NCBI GenBank assembly: GCA_963709645.1
Contig: CAVPXP010000011.1
Span: forward strand, 177,459-241,458
DNA length: 64,000 bases
Source: DYRB01 sp963709645
GTDB taxonomy: Bacteria > Pseudomonadota > Gammaproteobacteria > Chromatiales > Chromatiaceae
Direction: 5' to 3'
The position numbers and the translations under genes were made by a program. Of the stretch, positions 26,398 to 36,358 are shown piece by piece. Numbering within the stretch: position 1 is the stretch's first letter; each line of letters starts with the position of its first letter. The notes below the pieces were generated by a model. It was given only the letters and a program-made list of their open reading frames with translations, had not been told where the DNA came from and ran no database searches.

Positions 26398-27607
26398 TCA
26401 GAACACCAGGTCGTTCGCTCCCAGGATCGCCATCAGAATAGAGATGATAATCCCAGCGACCACGATGCCCAGCCCGATGATGAGCACGGGCTCGAGCAGG
26501 GTGAGCATGCGGCGCACGCTTGATCGGGTCTCGCGGTCATAGATTTCGGCCACCTTGGCGAGCATGGTATCCAGCGCGCCGGACTCCTCGCCCACTCGGA
26601 TCATTTGCATAGCGAGCTGTGGCAGAACCTCCCGCCTGGACAACGGCTCGGCCAGCCCGCGACCGTGCTTAAGGTCCTCTGCGGCCTCATCCATCAGCCC
26701 CGCCAGCTTGCGGTTGGCGACAACCTCCTTCGCCAGCGTCAGGGCAGACAGCAGCGGCAGACCGTTCTTGAGCAAGGTCGCCAAGCGTATGGCAGAAACG
26801 GGCGGTCTCCAGTTTCCAGACCAGATCCCCGAACAAGGGCGTGGTCAAGAGCCGCCGGTCGAAGCGCTCCCGCACCTCGGGTCGCTTCAGGCGCTGCTCG
26901 ATGGCCAAGGCGATTAGGGCGATTCCGACGAGCATGGCCCACCAGTAGTTGCGGAAGAGGTCTCCGGCCCCCACCACGATGCGCGTGGGTAGCGGCAACG
27001 CCGCGCCCATATCGTTGAACAGGGTGGTGAACTGGGGAACCACGAAGACCAGAAGCATGATCACCGAGAGGCCTGCCACCACCAACAGGATGGCTGGATA
27101 GACCAGCGCCGAGGTGATGGTCTCGCGCAGCTCCGCGGTGCGCTCCAGGTAATCAGCCAGCCGCGCCAGTACCTGGTCCAGGGCACCGCTGGCCTCCCCG
27201 GCCCGAACCATGTTGACATAGAGGCGTGGGAACTGTCCGCCCTGTTGGTCCAGGGCAGCGGAAAAGGTGGACCCGCCGCGTACCCGCTGCTGCAGATCTG
27301 CCAGAACCCGAACCAGATGCTCCTCGGAGGTCAAGTCCACCAAGATCTGCAGCGAGCGGTCGAGGGTCAGGCCGGCCTCCAGCAGGGTGGCCAGTTCGCG
27401 GGTCATGACGCCGATATCTTTCTGGCTCAGGGTCCTGCGACGCTTACCGCCGATCTGCATCCGCAATCCGCCGGCGGGGCGAGTCTGGATGGGAATCAGT
27501 CCCTCCGCCTGGAGCTGGCGGACCAAGGTCGCCTCGTCAGGGGCGTCCTTCTCACCCTCCACGGCCTCGCCGTCAGGCTTGACCGCCTTGTAGGAATAGC
27601 GCGGCAT
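26398..27607 (-). CDS. gspF: Type II secretion platform protein GspF (one frameshift)
   Basis: ATG 27607 (MPRYSYKAVKPDG) starts 4 bp after the gspE stop region. The first ~275 residues include the first T2SSF domain and membrane helix (VYPAILLVVAGLSVIML). Near 26783-26785 the frame shifts: removing one G restores the family sequence ARFC-TLATLLKNGLPLLSAL. The second part (ending 26398) carries the second T2SSF domain (GEESGALDTMLAKVAEI) and the last membrane helices. Central inner-membrane platform of the secretion machine. The single extra base is more likely an error than biology. Confidence 0.85.
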
Positions 27608-27611
27608 AGCC

Positions 27612-29549
27612 TCAGGCCTCCTCAGCAACGCGCATGACATCCTCGACGGTCGTTCGGCCTTCCATGGCCTTGCGTAGTCCGTCGTCGTACATCGTGATCA
27701 TGCCCTCATCAATGGCGAGGCGCTGGATCTCGGTCGCCGTCGCGTGGCGCAGCACGGCTTGGCGAATGCCGTCGCTCATCAGCAGGACCTCGGTGATGAC
27801 CAGGCGCCCGCGATACCCGGTGCCGCTGCACTCATCGCACCCGACAGCACGGTAGAGGGTGACAGGCTCAGCCGTGCCACGGCGGCCAGCGACACGGGAC
27901 AACTTGGCCGTAATCTCGGGTAGCGGCTGGTAGGGTTGGCGGCAGTGCGGGCAGAGGCGGCGCACAAGGCGCTGGGCGAGGATGCCGTTGACCGTGGAGG
28001 TCAACAGGTAGTCCTCCACGCCCATGTCGAGCAGGCGGGTGACACCGCTCGCCGCATCGTTGGTGTGGAGGGTAGACAGCACTATGTGGCCGGTCAGGGC
28101 AGACTGGACGGCGATGCGGGCGGTTTCCAGGTCGCGCATCTCGCCAACCATGATGATATCCGGGTCCTGGCGCACGATGGCGCGCAGCGCGCCCGCGAAG
28201 GTCATGCCGATCTGGGCCTTGACCTGGATCTGGTTGATGCCCGGAAGCTGGTATTCGACCGGGTCCTCCACGGTGATGATCTTGCGCTCCTGGGTGTTGA
28301 GCCGCGACAGGGCCGTGTAGAGGGTGGTGCTCTTGCCGCTGCCCGTGGGACCGGTGACCAGCAGGATGCCATAGGGGACGTCCAGCACTGAAAGCAGGCG
28401 CTCCCTGGGGCCGCCGTCGAAACCCAGCGAGTCGAGGTCGAAACGCACGCTTTCCTTATCTAGCAACCGCATCACCACGCTCTCGCCGAACATGGTCGGG
28501 ACGGTGGAGACACGCAGGTCGAGGTCCTTGCCCTGGACCCTCAGGGGGATACGGCCGTCCTGAGGCAAACGCCGCTCGGCAATATTGAGCTTGGCCATGA
28601 TCTTGACGCGGGAAATGATCGCGGCAGTGGAGCGTACGGGAGGTGATTCAACCTCTTGGAGAATGCCGTCAACCCGATAGCGGACCTTCAGCTCGTCAGC
28701 GAAGGGCTCAATGTGGATATCAGAGGCGCGGGCATCCACCGCCCGCTGCACGATCTGATTAACCATGCGGATCACCGGGGCCTCGCTGGCCAAGTCCTTC
28801 AGGTGCTCGATGTCCTCCTCGTCAAAATCGCCAAGCTCCCCCTCCTGCTCCGCGGGCTCTTCAGCCGACTGCTCGTAAAGGCGTTCCAGGGCCGTGTCGA
28901 TGTCGGAGGCCACCCCGACCCGGACCTTAACGGGCTTGCCCACTGCCAGGGCCAACGCCTCGATGACAAAGGTCTCCGTGGGGTCGCCCATGACGACCTC
29001 CAACACCTCCCCGTCCTCCCGCAACGGGAGAACATGGTTGTCCTTGAGGAATCGCAGGCTCAAACGACCCTCGGCCACGGGGTCGGGGGGGAAGGCTGTG
29101 GGCTCTGCCAGCGGCAGTGCCAGAACGTCCGACAGGGCAAGCGCCAAGTCGCGCCCCGAGACCAACCCGAGGCGTACGAGCATGCGCAGGATGGGGTCTC
29201 CTCCATCCTCCGCGAGGCGGCGGGCCCGACCATACTCAGCGTGGGTCAGTTTGTCGTGGGCCTCCAAGTAGGCGACAACCCTAGCCTGGGCGGAGTCCTG
29301 ACCCTCCGGCAGGAGGTCCTCGCCGTTGGGGTCGCCGTCCGCATCGTCCGAGCCCTGGCCTGGCGGGACTTGGGGGGCCGGGTTGACCGCGGCGGGTCCA
29401 TCCTCGACACCCATCGCGGACCCATCGCCGATGCGGGTGCCACCAGGCTCCGGCCCGCCGAGATCGGCATCACCCACCACGGGCTCCGCGCCACCCCGCC
29501 GAACCTCATCCAAGGCGCCGTCGCCCGTCACCGGCTCTCGCTCAAGCAT
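27612..29549 (-). CDS. gspE: Type II secretion ATPase GspE
   Basis: 645 residues from ATG 29549, chosen because a GGGGGAGG ribosome site lies 9 bp upstream; an in-frame GTG at 29558 overlaps that site. A ~90-residue acidic N-terminal extension precedes the N1/N2 domains. The ATPase core has Walker A GPTGSGKSTTLY (about 400), the Asp box TVEDPVEYQLPG, Walker B DPDIIMVGEMRD and the His box, and the zinc-binding cysteines CPHC...CDEC near the C-terminus. It drives pseudopilus assembly. Its start overlaps the stop of the upstream CapD/WbpM-type gene by 8 bp. Confidence 0.92.
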   Translation of the reverse strand: MLEREPVTGDGALDEVRRGGAEPVVGDADLGGPEPGGTRIGDGSAMGVEDGPAAVNPAPQVPPGQGSDDADGDPNGEDLLPEGQDSAQARVVAYLEAHDKLTHAEYGRARRLAEDGGDPILRMLVRLGLVSGRDLALALSDVLALPLAEPTAFPPDPVAEGRLSLRFLKDNHVLPLREDGEVLEVVMGDPTETFVIEALALAVGKPVKVRVGVASDIDTALERLYEQSAEEPAEQEGELGDFDEEDIEHLKDLASEAPVIRMVNQIVQRAVDARASDIHIEPFADELKVRYRVDGILQEVESPPVRSTAAIISRVKIMAKLNIAERRLPQDGRIPLRVQGKDLDLRVSTVPTMFGESVVMRLLDKESVRFDLDSLGFDGGPRERLLSVLDVPYGILLVTGPTGSGKSTTLYTALSRLNTQERKIITVEDPVEYQLPGINQIQVKAQIGMTFAGALRAIVRQDPDIIMVGEMRDLETARIAVQSALTGHIVLSTLHTNDAASGVTRLLDMGVEDYLLTSTVNGILAQRLVRRLCPHCRQPYQPLPEITAKLSRVAGRRGTAEPVTLYRAVGCDECSGTGYRGRLVITEVLLMSDGIRQAVLRHATATEIQRLAIDEGMITMYDDGLRKAMEGRTTVEDVMRVAEEA

Positions 29550-31449
29550 GTGCGTCACCCTCCCCCATGGCCAGCGTGGCCGGCTCGGTCGCCTTCACCC
29601 AAGCGCCTGCGTCCGCTGACCGCCACTCCGGCAGCAGCCCCCGCAGAACCTCCCGCAACTCGGACTCATCGCAGCGCTCCAGGGCGCCACCCAACAGATC
29701 CAGGCCGGCGTCCAGATTCGGGCCCACCGGTTGCGTCGGGCCGCGGGCCACACGGATCTTGGGGTGCGCGGTCGAGACCAGCTCTTCGGACCCGTAGAAC
29801 AGCTCCTCGTAGAGCTTCTCACCCGGGCGGAGCCCGATGTATTCGATGGGAATATCGACCCCGGGGCGGCGCCCGGACAGGCGAATCATCTGCTCCGCCA
29901 GGTAACTGACCTTGATCGGCTCACCCATATCGAGCACGAAGATCTCCCCGCCCTCACCGATGACCGCCGCCTGCATGATAAGCTGGCAGGCCTCCGGGAT
30001 CGTCATGAAGAAGCGTTCGATGTCGGGATGGGTGACCGTCACCGGGCCGCCCTGTTCAATCTGGCGGCGGAACAGGGGTACCACGCTGCCGGCTGAATCG
30101 AGGACATTGCCGAAGCGCACCGTGATGTAGCGGGTGGCTGAGCGGGTGTCCAAGGCCTGGCAGAGGGCTTCGCCGATGCGCTTTGTCGCGCCCATGACGT
30201 TGGTCGGGTTAACCGCCTTGTCTGTGGAAATGAGCACGAAGCGCTCGCAGCCGAAACGGTGCGCGGCTTGGGCCACGACCCGTGTCCCCAGGACATTGTT
30301 GCGCAGTGCCGCTCGCACCTGATCCTCCAGCAGCGGAACATGCTTGTAGGCGGCGGCGTGGAACACGATCTGAGGCCCGACGTCGTTGAACAGCGCCGCG
30401 ATGGCCTCGGCGTCGGTGATGTCGACAAGGCGGCGGACAAAGGCAAGGGCGGGGTATCGTCCGGCCAATTCCATTTCGATACGGTAGAGATTGAACTCCC
30501 CGTTATCCACCAAAATCAGCCGCCGCGGCCCGGTCGCGGCGATCTGGCGGCACAGCTCAGCACCGATGGACCCACCTGCGCCCGTGACCAGGATGTCGCG
30601 CCCCGCCAGGCCGGCGCGTATCCCCGGCCAGTCCAGGGTCACCGGGTTGCGTCCGAGGAGGTCTTCGATGGAGACCGCACGCAGCTGGTTGATACTGACC
30701 TGCCCAGTCATCAGATTCTCCAACTGAGGCACAGTCCAGAAAGGTCGGCCGGTCGCCTCACACAGGCCAACCAGGCGCTGCATTTCCTTGGCCGAGGCGG
30801 TGGGGATGGCGAGCAGGATCAGGTCGATACCCAGCGTCTCTGCCAGTTCGGGAATCTGCGCTGTGGTCCCGCGCACCGGCACGCCATGGACCTCGCCGCC
30901 TTGGCGGCGCGGTCGATCGTCGACGAAGGCCACCGGGAGATAGGCGCGCCCCGGATCGCGCAGCATATCGCGCACCAGCATTTCGCCCTCCCGCTCGGCG
31001 CCGACGATCAGGACCCGCTCACCGGATCTGAGGTTGAGCCGGTGGTCCTTGAGCCAGCGGTACAACAGGCGCGGCCCGGCAAGCAAGAGCAGCTCCAACC
31101 CCACGAAGAGGACGGGGACCGACCGTGGGACCTGACCCATGCGGTTGAAGGCGAACAGCGTGAACAGGGTGAGGGCGGTGCCGGCGACGACCGCCTTGGT
31201 GATACGCATCAGGTCGGGCAGGGAGGCGAAGCGCCAGACCCCTCGGTACAGGCCGAACAGCCAGAAAACGGCTCCCTGAACCAGGATCACCAGCGGCAGG
31301 GCCAGGAGCGCGCCATCGCGAAACTCCGCCGGGATCTCACCCAGGTTGAAGCGCAGCCAGTAGGCCAGCAGCCAGGCGATCGGAATCGTCATCAGATCGT
31401 GGGCAAAGGCCGCGGTCCGCGAGCGCAGTCGTTCGAAGAGCGGGCTCAT
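29542..31449 (-). CDS. Nucleotide-sugar 4,6-dehydratase/epimerase, membrane-bound (WbpM/CapD/PglF-type)
   Basis: 635 residues from ATG 31449, which overlaps the stop of the upstream transferase as ATGA. Four N-terminal membrane helices (about 15-130) are followed by a CoA-binding-like Rossmann segment (ERVLIVGAEREGEMLV) and the catalytic SDR domain (DILVTGAGGSIGAELCRQI, STDKAVNPTNVMGATKRIGE, VRFGNVLDSAGSVVPLF). The family uses an S-x-K or modified Y-x3-K triad; here the MGATK lysine is present. Likely UDP-GlcNAc C4,C6-dehydratase feeding QuiNAc/FucNAc-type sugars. Co-transcription with gspE is suggested by overlap. Confidence 0.85.
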   Translation of the reverse strand: MSPLFERLRSRTAAFAHDLMTIPIAWLLAYWLRFNLGEIPAEFRDGALLALPLVILVQGAVFWLFGLYRGVWRFASLPDLMRITKAVVAGTALTLFTLFAFNRMGQVPRSVPVLFVGLELLLLAGPRLLYRWLKDHRLNLRSGERVLIVGAEREGEMLVRDMLRDPGRAYLPVAFVDDRPRRQGGEVHGVPVRGTTAQIPELAETLGIDLILLAIPTASAKEMQRLVGLCEATGRPFWTVPQLENLMTGQVSINQLRAVSIEDLLGRNPVTLDWPGIRAGLAGRDILVTGAGGSIGAELCRQIAATGPRRLILVDNGEFNLYRIEMELAGRYPALAFVRRLVDITDAEAIAALFNDVGPQIVFHAAAYKHVPLLEDQVRAALRNNVLGTRVVAQAAHRFGCERFVLISTDKAVNPTNVMGATKRIGEALCQALDTRSATRYITVRFGNVLDSAGSVVPLFRRQIEQGGPVTVTHPDIERFFMTIPEACQLIMQAAVIGEGGEIFVLDMGEPIKVSYLAEQMIRLSGRRPGVDIPIEYIGLRPGEKLYEELFYGSEELVSTAHPKIRVARGPTQPVGPNLDAGLDLLGGALERCDESELREVLRGLLPEWRSADAGAWVKATEPATLAMGEGDAHA

Positions 31450-32492
31450 GACCCCTCCCCCGCCGCCACACGTTCGACCAGGCCGACCTTGACGTGCACC
31501 AGGGCATAGACCCCTCCCCAGACGACCAGCAGCCAACTCTGCTCCGCCGCCGGCATGCGAACCCCCGCCACGGCCGTCGCGGCGCTCGCCCCCATGAGCG
31601 CGTAGGACCACAGCAGCGTCTTGCGGTGCCCCCAGCCCGCCAGGACCAGACGCTGGTAGTGATGGGAGCGGTGGGCCTCCCAGGGACGCTCACCCCGGCC
31701 CAGGCGGGCCAGCAGGGTCCAGGTGGCGTCCACGATGAACGGCGAGAAGGCAAGCCCGGCAGCCCACAAGGGGAAGAGCCCGCGTTGCGCTCCCAAGAGC
31801 GAGAGCCCAGCTGCGAGCAACCCGAGGGAGGACGAGCCCGCGTCACCAAGGAAGATCCGCGCTGGCGGGAAATTGCTGGTCAGAAAACCGCCCGCAGCGG
31901 CGGCGATGATCGCCGCAGACGCGGCATAGGCCAGGTCCCCGGCCTGCCAGCCAAGCACAGCCAGGGCGCCAAAACCGAACACGGCCATTCCGGCAGCGAA
32001 CCCGTCCATGCCATCCATAAAGTTGTAGAGATTGATCATCCAAACGACAGAGAGCAAGGTCAGGGGCAGGGCTACCGAGAGAGGCAGGTGCCAATCGCCC
32101 CAGGGCAGGACGACGTCCGTCCAGAGGATGCCGCCTGCAGTCAGCAGTCCCGCAGCCCCAAGGTGGGCCAGCAAGCGCCAGTGCGCTGCGACCCCAGAGC
32201 GGTCGTCGATGAACGAGACGAAACCGACCAGTGCGACGGCAGCAGCGAGCCAACCCCAAGCCGCTGAAAGGGCCCCTTGCGCCACTGCAATCCCCGCAAT
32301 GGCGAGTCCCGCAAAGACACCCAGGCCGCCGGTCCGCGGCACCGGGGTCTGGTGCAGGGAGCGGTCGTTGGGGTGATCGAGAATGCGCAACGGGCCGAAC
32401 CCGTGCGTCCATAGAAGCCGCGTCACGACGGCGCTCACCCCAAAGGCGAGCGTTGTCGAGGCCGCGAGCACCCAGATGGACGGGGACAGCAA
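31446..32492 (-). CDS. Polyprenyl-phosphate sugar-1-phosphate transferase (WecA/WbpL/MraY family)
   Basis: 348 residues with about ten membrane helices. Diagnostic cytoplasmic loops: LDHPNDRSLHQTPVPRTGG, the catalytic NLYNFMDGMDGFAAG, IFLGDAGSSSLG and the C-terminal AHRSHHYQRL. The enzyme transfers a HexNAc-1-phosphate to undecaprenyl phosphate, starting glycan synthesis at the inner membrane. Pairing with a WbpM-type dehydratase immediately downstream mirrors wbpL-wbpM of Pseudomonas O-antigen loci. It is the first gene of the long minus-strand run that continues into the secretion operon. Confidence 0.85.
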   Translation of the reverse strand: MLSPSIWVLAASTTLAFGVSAVVTRLLWTHGFGPLRILDHPNDRSLHQTPVPRTGGLGVFAGLAIAGIAVAQGALSAAWGWLAAAVALVGFVSFIDDRSGVAAHWRLLAHLGAAGLLTAGGILWTDVVLPWGDWHLPLSVALPLTLLSVVWMINLYNFMDGMDGFAAGMAVFGFGALAVLGWQAGDLAYAASAAIIAAAAGGFLTSNFPPARIFLGDAGSSSLGLLAAGLSLLGAQRGLFPLWAAGLAFSPFIVDATWTLLARLGRGERPWEAHRSHHYQRLVLAGWGHRKTLLWSYALMGASAATAVAGVRMPAAEQSWLLVVWGGVYALVHVKVGLVERVAAGEGS

Positions 32493-32712
32493 CGTTTAGC
32501 ACCCGCCCGAAAGGACTGCAACGGATCCAAAGACCCCAGGGGGGCTCCATGGCGACGATTGCCGATGGTCAGGGAACCCAGACAGGGCCTCGTGCCGCTC
32601 CGGAAGATGCCCCGAGGCTTTCAGTCCCGGCCCCACAGGCAGGGAGGAATGGTTGCCGCGCATCTGGTCACCGTGGCCGGCTGATCCCAGGGACGAATGA
32701 CCCTGTGTCTCC

Positions 32713-33270
32713 TTAGACACCGGGGCGCAACAGTTTGGCCTCGACCTCGTCGCGTCGCGGCCGGCCGACGAGGCGCTCGATCAGAACCAGGGCGAAGTCC
32801 ATGGCAGTCCCCGGCCCACGCGAGGTGATGAGGGTCCCATCGATCACCACCGGCTCCGAGCGCAAATCGATGTCCGGGTGGACCGATGCGTCCAAGGTGC
32901 CCGGGTAGCAGGTCGCCGACTTTCCCGCCAGCAACCCGGCAGAGGCCAGGACCTTAGGCGCCGCACAAATCGCCGCAATGAGCCCCTGCTCCCTTTCCTG
33001 ACGCTGCAGAAGGCGCCGCAGCCGAGGGTCTGCCGCCAGGTGGTCCGCCCCAGGCAGGCCGCCAGGCAGTACGATCAGATCGAAGGCCTGGTCTGCAACA
33101 GCCTCGATGGTGGTGTCCGGGACCAGAACGGTGCCGCGGCTCGCGGTCACCGGACCTGGTGCGAGCCCGGCAACGACAACCTCGATGCCGGCGCGCCGGA
33201 GCAGGTCGATCAGGGTCACGGCCTCCAGTTCCTCGCAACCGGCAGCCAAAGGAATCAGTGCTCTCGTCAT
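32713..33270 (-). CDS. yajL: DJ-1/PfpI family protein (YajL-like)
   Basis: 185 residues, the usual size. MTRALIPLAAGCEELEAVTL gives the N-terminal strand with the conserved glutamate (E14-E15 region), and the reactive cysteine sits in the nucleophile elbow AAICAAPKVLA near residue 105. ITSRGPGTAMDFALVLIE is the C-terminal signature of the YajL branch. Members act as chaperones and have been reported as deglycases; which role applies here is not shown. Separated from neighbours by 220 and ~124 bp. Confidence 0.85.
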   Translation of the reverse strand: MTRALIPLAAGCEELEAVTLIDLLRRAGIEVVVAGLAPGPVTASRGTVLVPDTTIEAVADQAFDLIVLPGGLPGADHLAADPRLRRLLQRQEREQGLIAAICAAPKVLASAGLLAGKSATCYPGTLDASVHPDIDLRSEPVVIDGTLITSRGPGTAMDFALVLIERLVGRPRRDEVEAKLLRPGV

Positions 33271-33394
33271 GCTGGGCTCTCGTATGCTCCTAAGGAAAGC
33301 GCTGAATCAGCCCGTCGTGGAAAACCCCAGCGCACAGCATTCGTCATCAGAGTTCCTGGATGCATCCGCCACGCCCCGACTGTTGACAAACACG

Positions 33395-34852
33395 CTACCG
33401 CTGAGCCTCGACCTTTGGAGGCTTGGTAAGGACATTCAGCCCCTTGAGCAGGTTCAAAGCCTCGCTGAGTTGGAAGTCCTCTACGGCCAGGGGTTTCTTC
33501 GCGCCCTCATCGCCATTCTTGTCCCTAGCGCCCGCATCGTCCTTGCCGCCCTCGTCGAGGTGACGCGCGAGATCGGCCTCCTTCAGGCGGTCGGGGTCCT
33601 TGTCGCCGGTCAGCGTCAATGCACCCTGAGCAACGACGATGTCCGGCGTGATTCCCTGTGCTTGGATGGAACGTCCGGAAGGGGTGTAGTAGCGGGCCGT
33701 GGTCAGCTTGAGCGCCGTGGCGTCATCGATTGGGACTATGGTCTGCACCGAGCCCTTGCCGAAGGTCTGGGTCCCCATGATGACAGCCCGATGGTGATCC
33801 TGGAGGGCGCCGGCAACGATCTCGGAGGCCGAAGCGCTGCCGCCGTTGACGAGAACCACCATGGGCGCCCCATCGAGAACATCGTCCGGTCCGGCGTTGA
33901 ACTGGAGCTTGGCATCGTCCACCCGGCCCTGGGTGTAGACGATGAGCCCCTCAGTCAGGAAGGCGTCGCTCACCCCCACGGCGCTGTTCAGAACGCCGCC
34001 TGGATCATTGCGCAGATCCAGCACCAGCCCCTTGATCCCATTCTCGTTCTCCTTGGTGAGGTCCCCGATCGCCTTCAGCAGATCCTCGGTTGTGCGCGAC
34101 TGGAAGTGCGCGATGCGCACGTAGAGGTAGCCAGGCTCCAGCGTCCGGCTCTTGACGCTGGCGACGTGAATCACGTCGCGCACCATCTTGACTTCGAAGG
34201 GCCGCTCCGCGCCCTCCCGGACGATGGTCAGCGTGATCTCCGCGCCCGGCTTGCCGCGCATCATGTTGACGGCCTCGTTGAGACTCATGCCCTTCACCGG
34301 CCGATCGTCGATGCGGCTGATCAAGTCACCCGACTTGATCCCCGCGCGTGCCGCCGGCGTATCGTCGATCGGCGAGATGACCTTGACGAAGCCATTGTCC
34401 ATGCCGACTTCGATCCCGAGCCCGCCAAACTCCCCAGTGGTCCCGGCCTGGAGGTCACGATACTCATCCTTGTTGAGGTAAGACGAGTGAGGGTCCAGGC
34501 CGGAGAGCATACCGCGAATGGCACTCTCCAGCAGGGCACGGTCGTCGACGGACTCGACGTAATCGTTCTTGATACGCCCGAAGACCTCAGAGAATGTGCG
34601 CAACTCCTCCAAGGGCAGGGTCGGCCGCGGAGCGCGCGCCTCTTCCTCGGGCTTGGTCGGCGTGGATGCCGTCTGCCCCCCCGGCGGTGCCGTCCGGCCG
34701 GGCGAGGCAGGGGCCGGCTCGGTCTTCGGCTCGGGCGGCTCGCCGGCCCAGCTCGCCGTGGCAGAGGCTAAGCCGCCGATGAGCATACCAAGCGTCAGGG
34801 CGAGGCTGAGCAACGACCGGTTATTCATTTGGGGTTCGCTATATAGAGCCAT
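33395..34852 (-). CDS. Carboxy-terminal processing protease CtpA (peptidase S41)
   Basis: About 485 residues. A signal peptide (NRSLLSLALTLGMLIGG...ASWA) is followed by a low-complexity Pro/Thr/Glu linker, then RTFSEVFGRIKNDYVESV, a PDZ domain (GGLGIEVGMDNGFVKVISP) and the S41 catalytic domain with serine in NGGSASASEIVAG and lysine in GTQTFGKGSVQT. Start is either ATG 34852 or ATG 34828; neither has a strong ribosome site, and the open frame further upstream runs inside envC. Periplasmic processing or degradation of envelope proteins. Gene order envC-ctpA is common in Gammaproteobacteria. Confidence 0.88.
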   Translation of the reverse strand: MALYSEPQMNNRSLLSLALTLGMLIGGLASATASWAGEPPEPKTEPAPASPGRTAPPGGQTASTPTKPEEEARAPRPTLPLEELRTFSEVFGRIKNDYVESVDDRALLESAIRGMLSGLDPHSSYLNKDEYRDLQAGTTGEFGGLGIEVGMDNGFVKVISPIDDTPAARAGIKSGDLISRIDDRPVKGMSLNEAVNMMRGKPGAEITLTIVREGAERPFEVKMVRDVIHVASVKSRTLEPGYLYVRIAHFQSRTTEDLLKAIGDLTKENENGIKGLVLDLRNDPGGVLNSAVGVSDAFLTEGLIVYTQGRVDDAKLQFNAGPDDVLDGAPMVVLVNGGSASASEIVAGALQDHHRAVIMGTQTFGKGSVQTIVPIDDATALKLTTARYYTPSGRSIQAQGITPDIVVAQGALTLTGDKDPDRLKEADLARHLDEGGKDDAGARDKNGDEGAKKPLAVEDFQLSEALNLLKGLNVLTKPPKVEAQR

Positions 34853-34947
34853 GATTTCTGTGGATTCTGTCAACAACCCGGAGGACGGTTTGGGGCGGGA
34901 CCTCGACAGGGACTGCATCCAACGGGCCCGCCGAATCGCCCCTGTGC

Positions 34948-36189
34948 CTAGCCCACGCCGACGGTCGGGCGACACCAGACCGACGGATCCTGTGGCTGAC
35001 CGCGGTAACGGATGGCGAAATAGAGCTGCCCGGCATCCTGCCCGCCGCTGCGGCCAGTCAAGGCAATCACGTCGCCCGCCCCAACCCATTCCCCAACCTC
35101 CTTCAGCAGGGTCTGGGTGTAGCCGTAGAGGGACATATACCCGTCGCCGTGGTCGATGACCGCCAGCAACCCGAAACCACGCAGCCAATCCGCGTACACG
35201 ACCCGCCCATGGTGGACCGCATGGACCTCGGTACCCTCATCGGCCGCAAGGACGACGCCATCCCAAAGCTGCCCCGCCCCGCCCTTCGGCCCGTTGAACG
35301 GCGCCAGAACGGTCACATCGGTCAACGGCCAGGGGAGCTTCCCTCGGCGCTGCGCGACCGACGTTTGCTGGACGTCAACCTCAGCCATGATCTGCGCCTG
35401 GCGCGCGAGCTGCTCAATGACCTGACGCAACGCCTGGGCATCGGCCTCCAGGGCGGCGATTCCCGCACGGCCATTGGCGATTCCTCGATCCAACTCCCCG
35501 AGCAACGCCGCACGCTCTGCCCGTGCCGCGACCAGGCGCCGGCGGGTATCCTCCTGAAAAACGACCACGCGGCCCAGTCGCTCGGACTCCTGAGCGGCCT
35601 CGTCGGCGAGGCGCTCCAGCGACCGCGTCTGGTCACTCACCTCCGCGATGCGGCGCTGGCGCTCACGGTTGAAATACCCGTAGTAGGCCATGGCGCGATC
35701 CAGCCGGCGGACGCCGTCGCGGTCGAGCAGAACGCGCAGCGCTCCGCCGCGACCCGCAATGTAGGCCGCCCGCACCAACTCCGCCAAGCCCTTGCGCTCT
35801 CTCTCCAGGCTCGCCCTGCCCGCGGACAGGCGCACCTCCAGCCCCTCCGTGACCTTGCGCTGCTCGGCCAGCATCACCCCCAGCTCGCGCCCCGCGCGAG
35901 CCAGGTCCGCGATGTCGCGGTCGCTGCGCTCCAGATCGTCGCCGATAGTCTCGCGTTCCGTCTGCCGCGCCGCGAGGTCGGCCTGCAGCGTCTGCATCCG
36001 CTGCTCGACCTGTTTCAGGTCGCGCGCCGGTGCCGCTGTCGGGTCGTCCTGGGCCCGACCCGGAGCAGCAGCCAGGGCGACCCAGAGACCCACGGCGACT
36101 ACCCCCCCCCACCAGCCGTGCGCGCCAGAACGCGGCGCAAGGTCCGCTGGCAACGACGAGGATGCGGACCCAGAGCCCAGTATCGACAT
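34948..36189 (-). CDS. envC: Murein hydrolase activator EnvC (degenerate LytM domain)
   Basis: About 413 residues from ATG 36189. Signal peptide (GVVAVGLWVALAAAPGRA), long coiled coil (~45-270; KQVEQRMQTLQADLAAR), then a LytM/M23 domain (PFNGPKGGAGQLWDGVVL, HGRVVYADWLRGFG, HGDGYMSLYGY). The zinc-binding histidines of active M23 peptidases are replaced (LYGY and LYFAIR in place of the usual H-x-H sites), as in EnvC, which activates amidases AmiA/AmiB rather than cutting glycan itself. Acts in the periplasm at the septum. Directly upstream of ctpA on the same strand. Confidence 0.85.
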   Translation of the reverse strand: MSILGSGSASSSLPADLAPRSGAHGWWGGVVAVGLWVALAAAPGRAQDDPTAAPARDLKQVEQRMQTLQADLAARQTERETIGDDLERSDRDIADLARAGRELGVMLAEQRKVTEGLEVRLSAGRASLERERKGLAELVRAAYIAGRGGALRVLLDRDGVRRLDRAMAYYGYFNRERQRRIAEVSDQTRSLERLADEAAQESERLGRVVVFQEDTRRRLVAARAERAALLGELDRGIANGRAGIAALEADAQALRQVIEQLARQAQIMAEVDVQQTSVAQRRGKLPWPLTDVTVLAPFNGPKGGAGQLWDGVVLAADEGTEVHAVHHGRVVYADWLRGFGLLAVIDHGDGYMSLYGYTQTLLKEVGEWVGAGDVIALTGRSGGQDAGQLYFAIRYRGQPQDPSVWCRPTVGVG

Positions 36190-36358
36190 GGGTGCACTGT
36201 CGCACAGGGCGCCATATTGCAGCAAGCCGCCAGGCGTCGCGCGGGGACCTGGAGCACCGCGCGCTGCGCTGTCCCGAGTACCCTTGCGGCCGATGCTTCG
36301 CACCAGAGGAAAAAGAGCTTATTATTGTATTGTAAAAAACCGAAAAGGGGGTTCGCTC

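Noticed and set aside
30259..31509. 416-codon plus-strand frame opposite the WbpM-type gene
   Set aside because: Gln/Arg/Gly-rich shadow without motifs.
33107..34771. 554-codon plus-strand open frame over yajL and ctpA
   Set aside because: Antisense shadow; both minus-strand genes have clear catalytic motifs.
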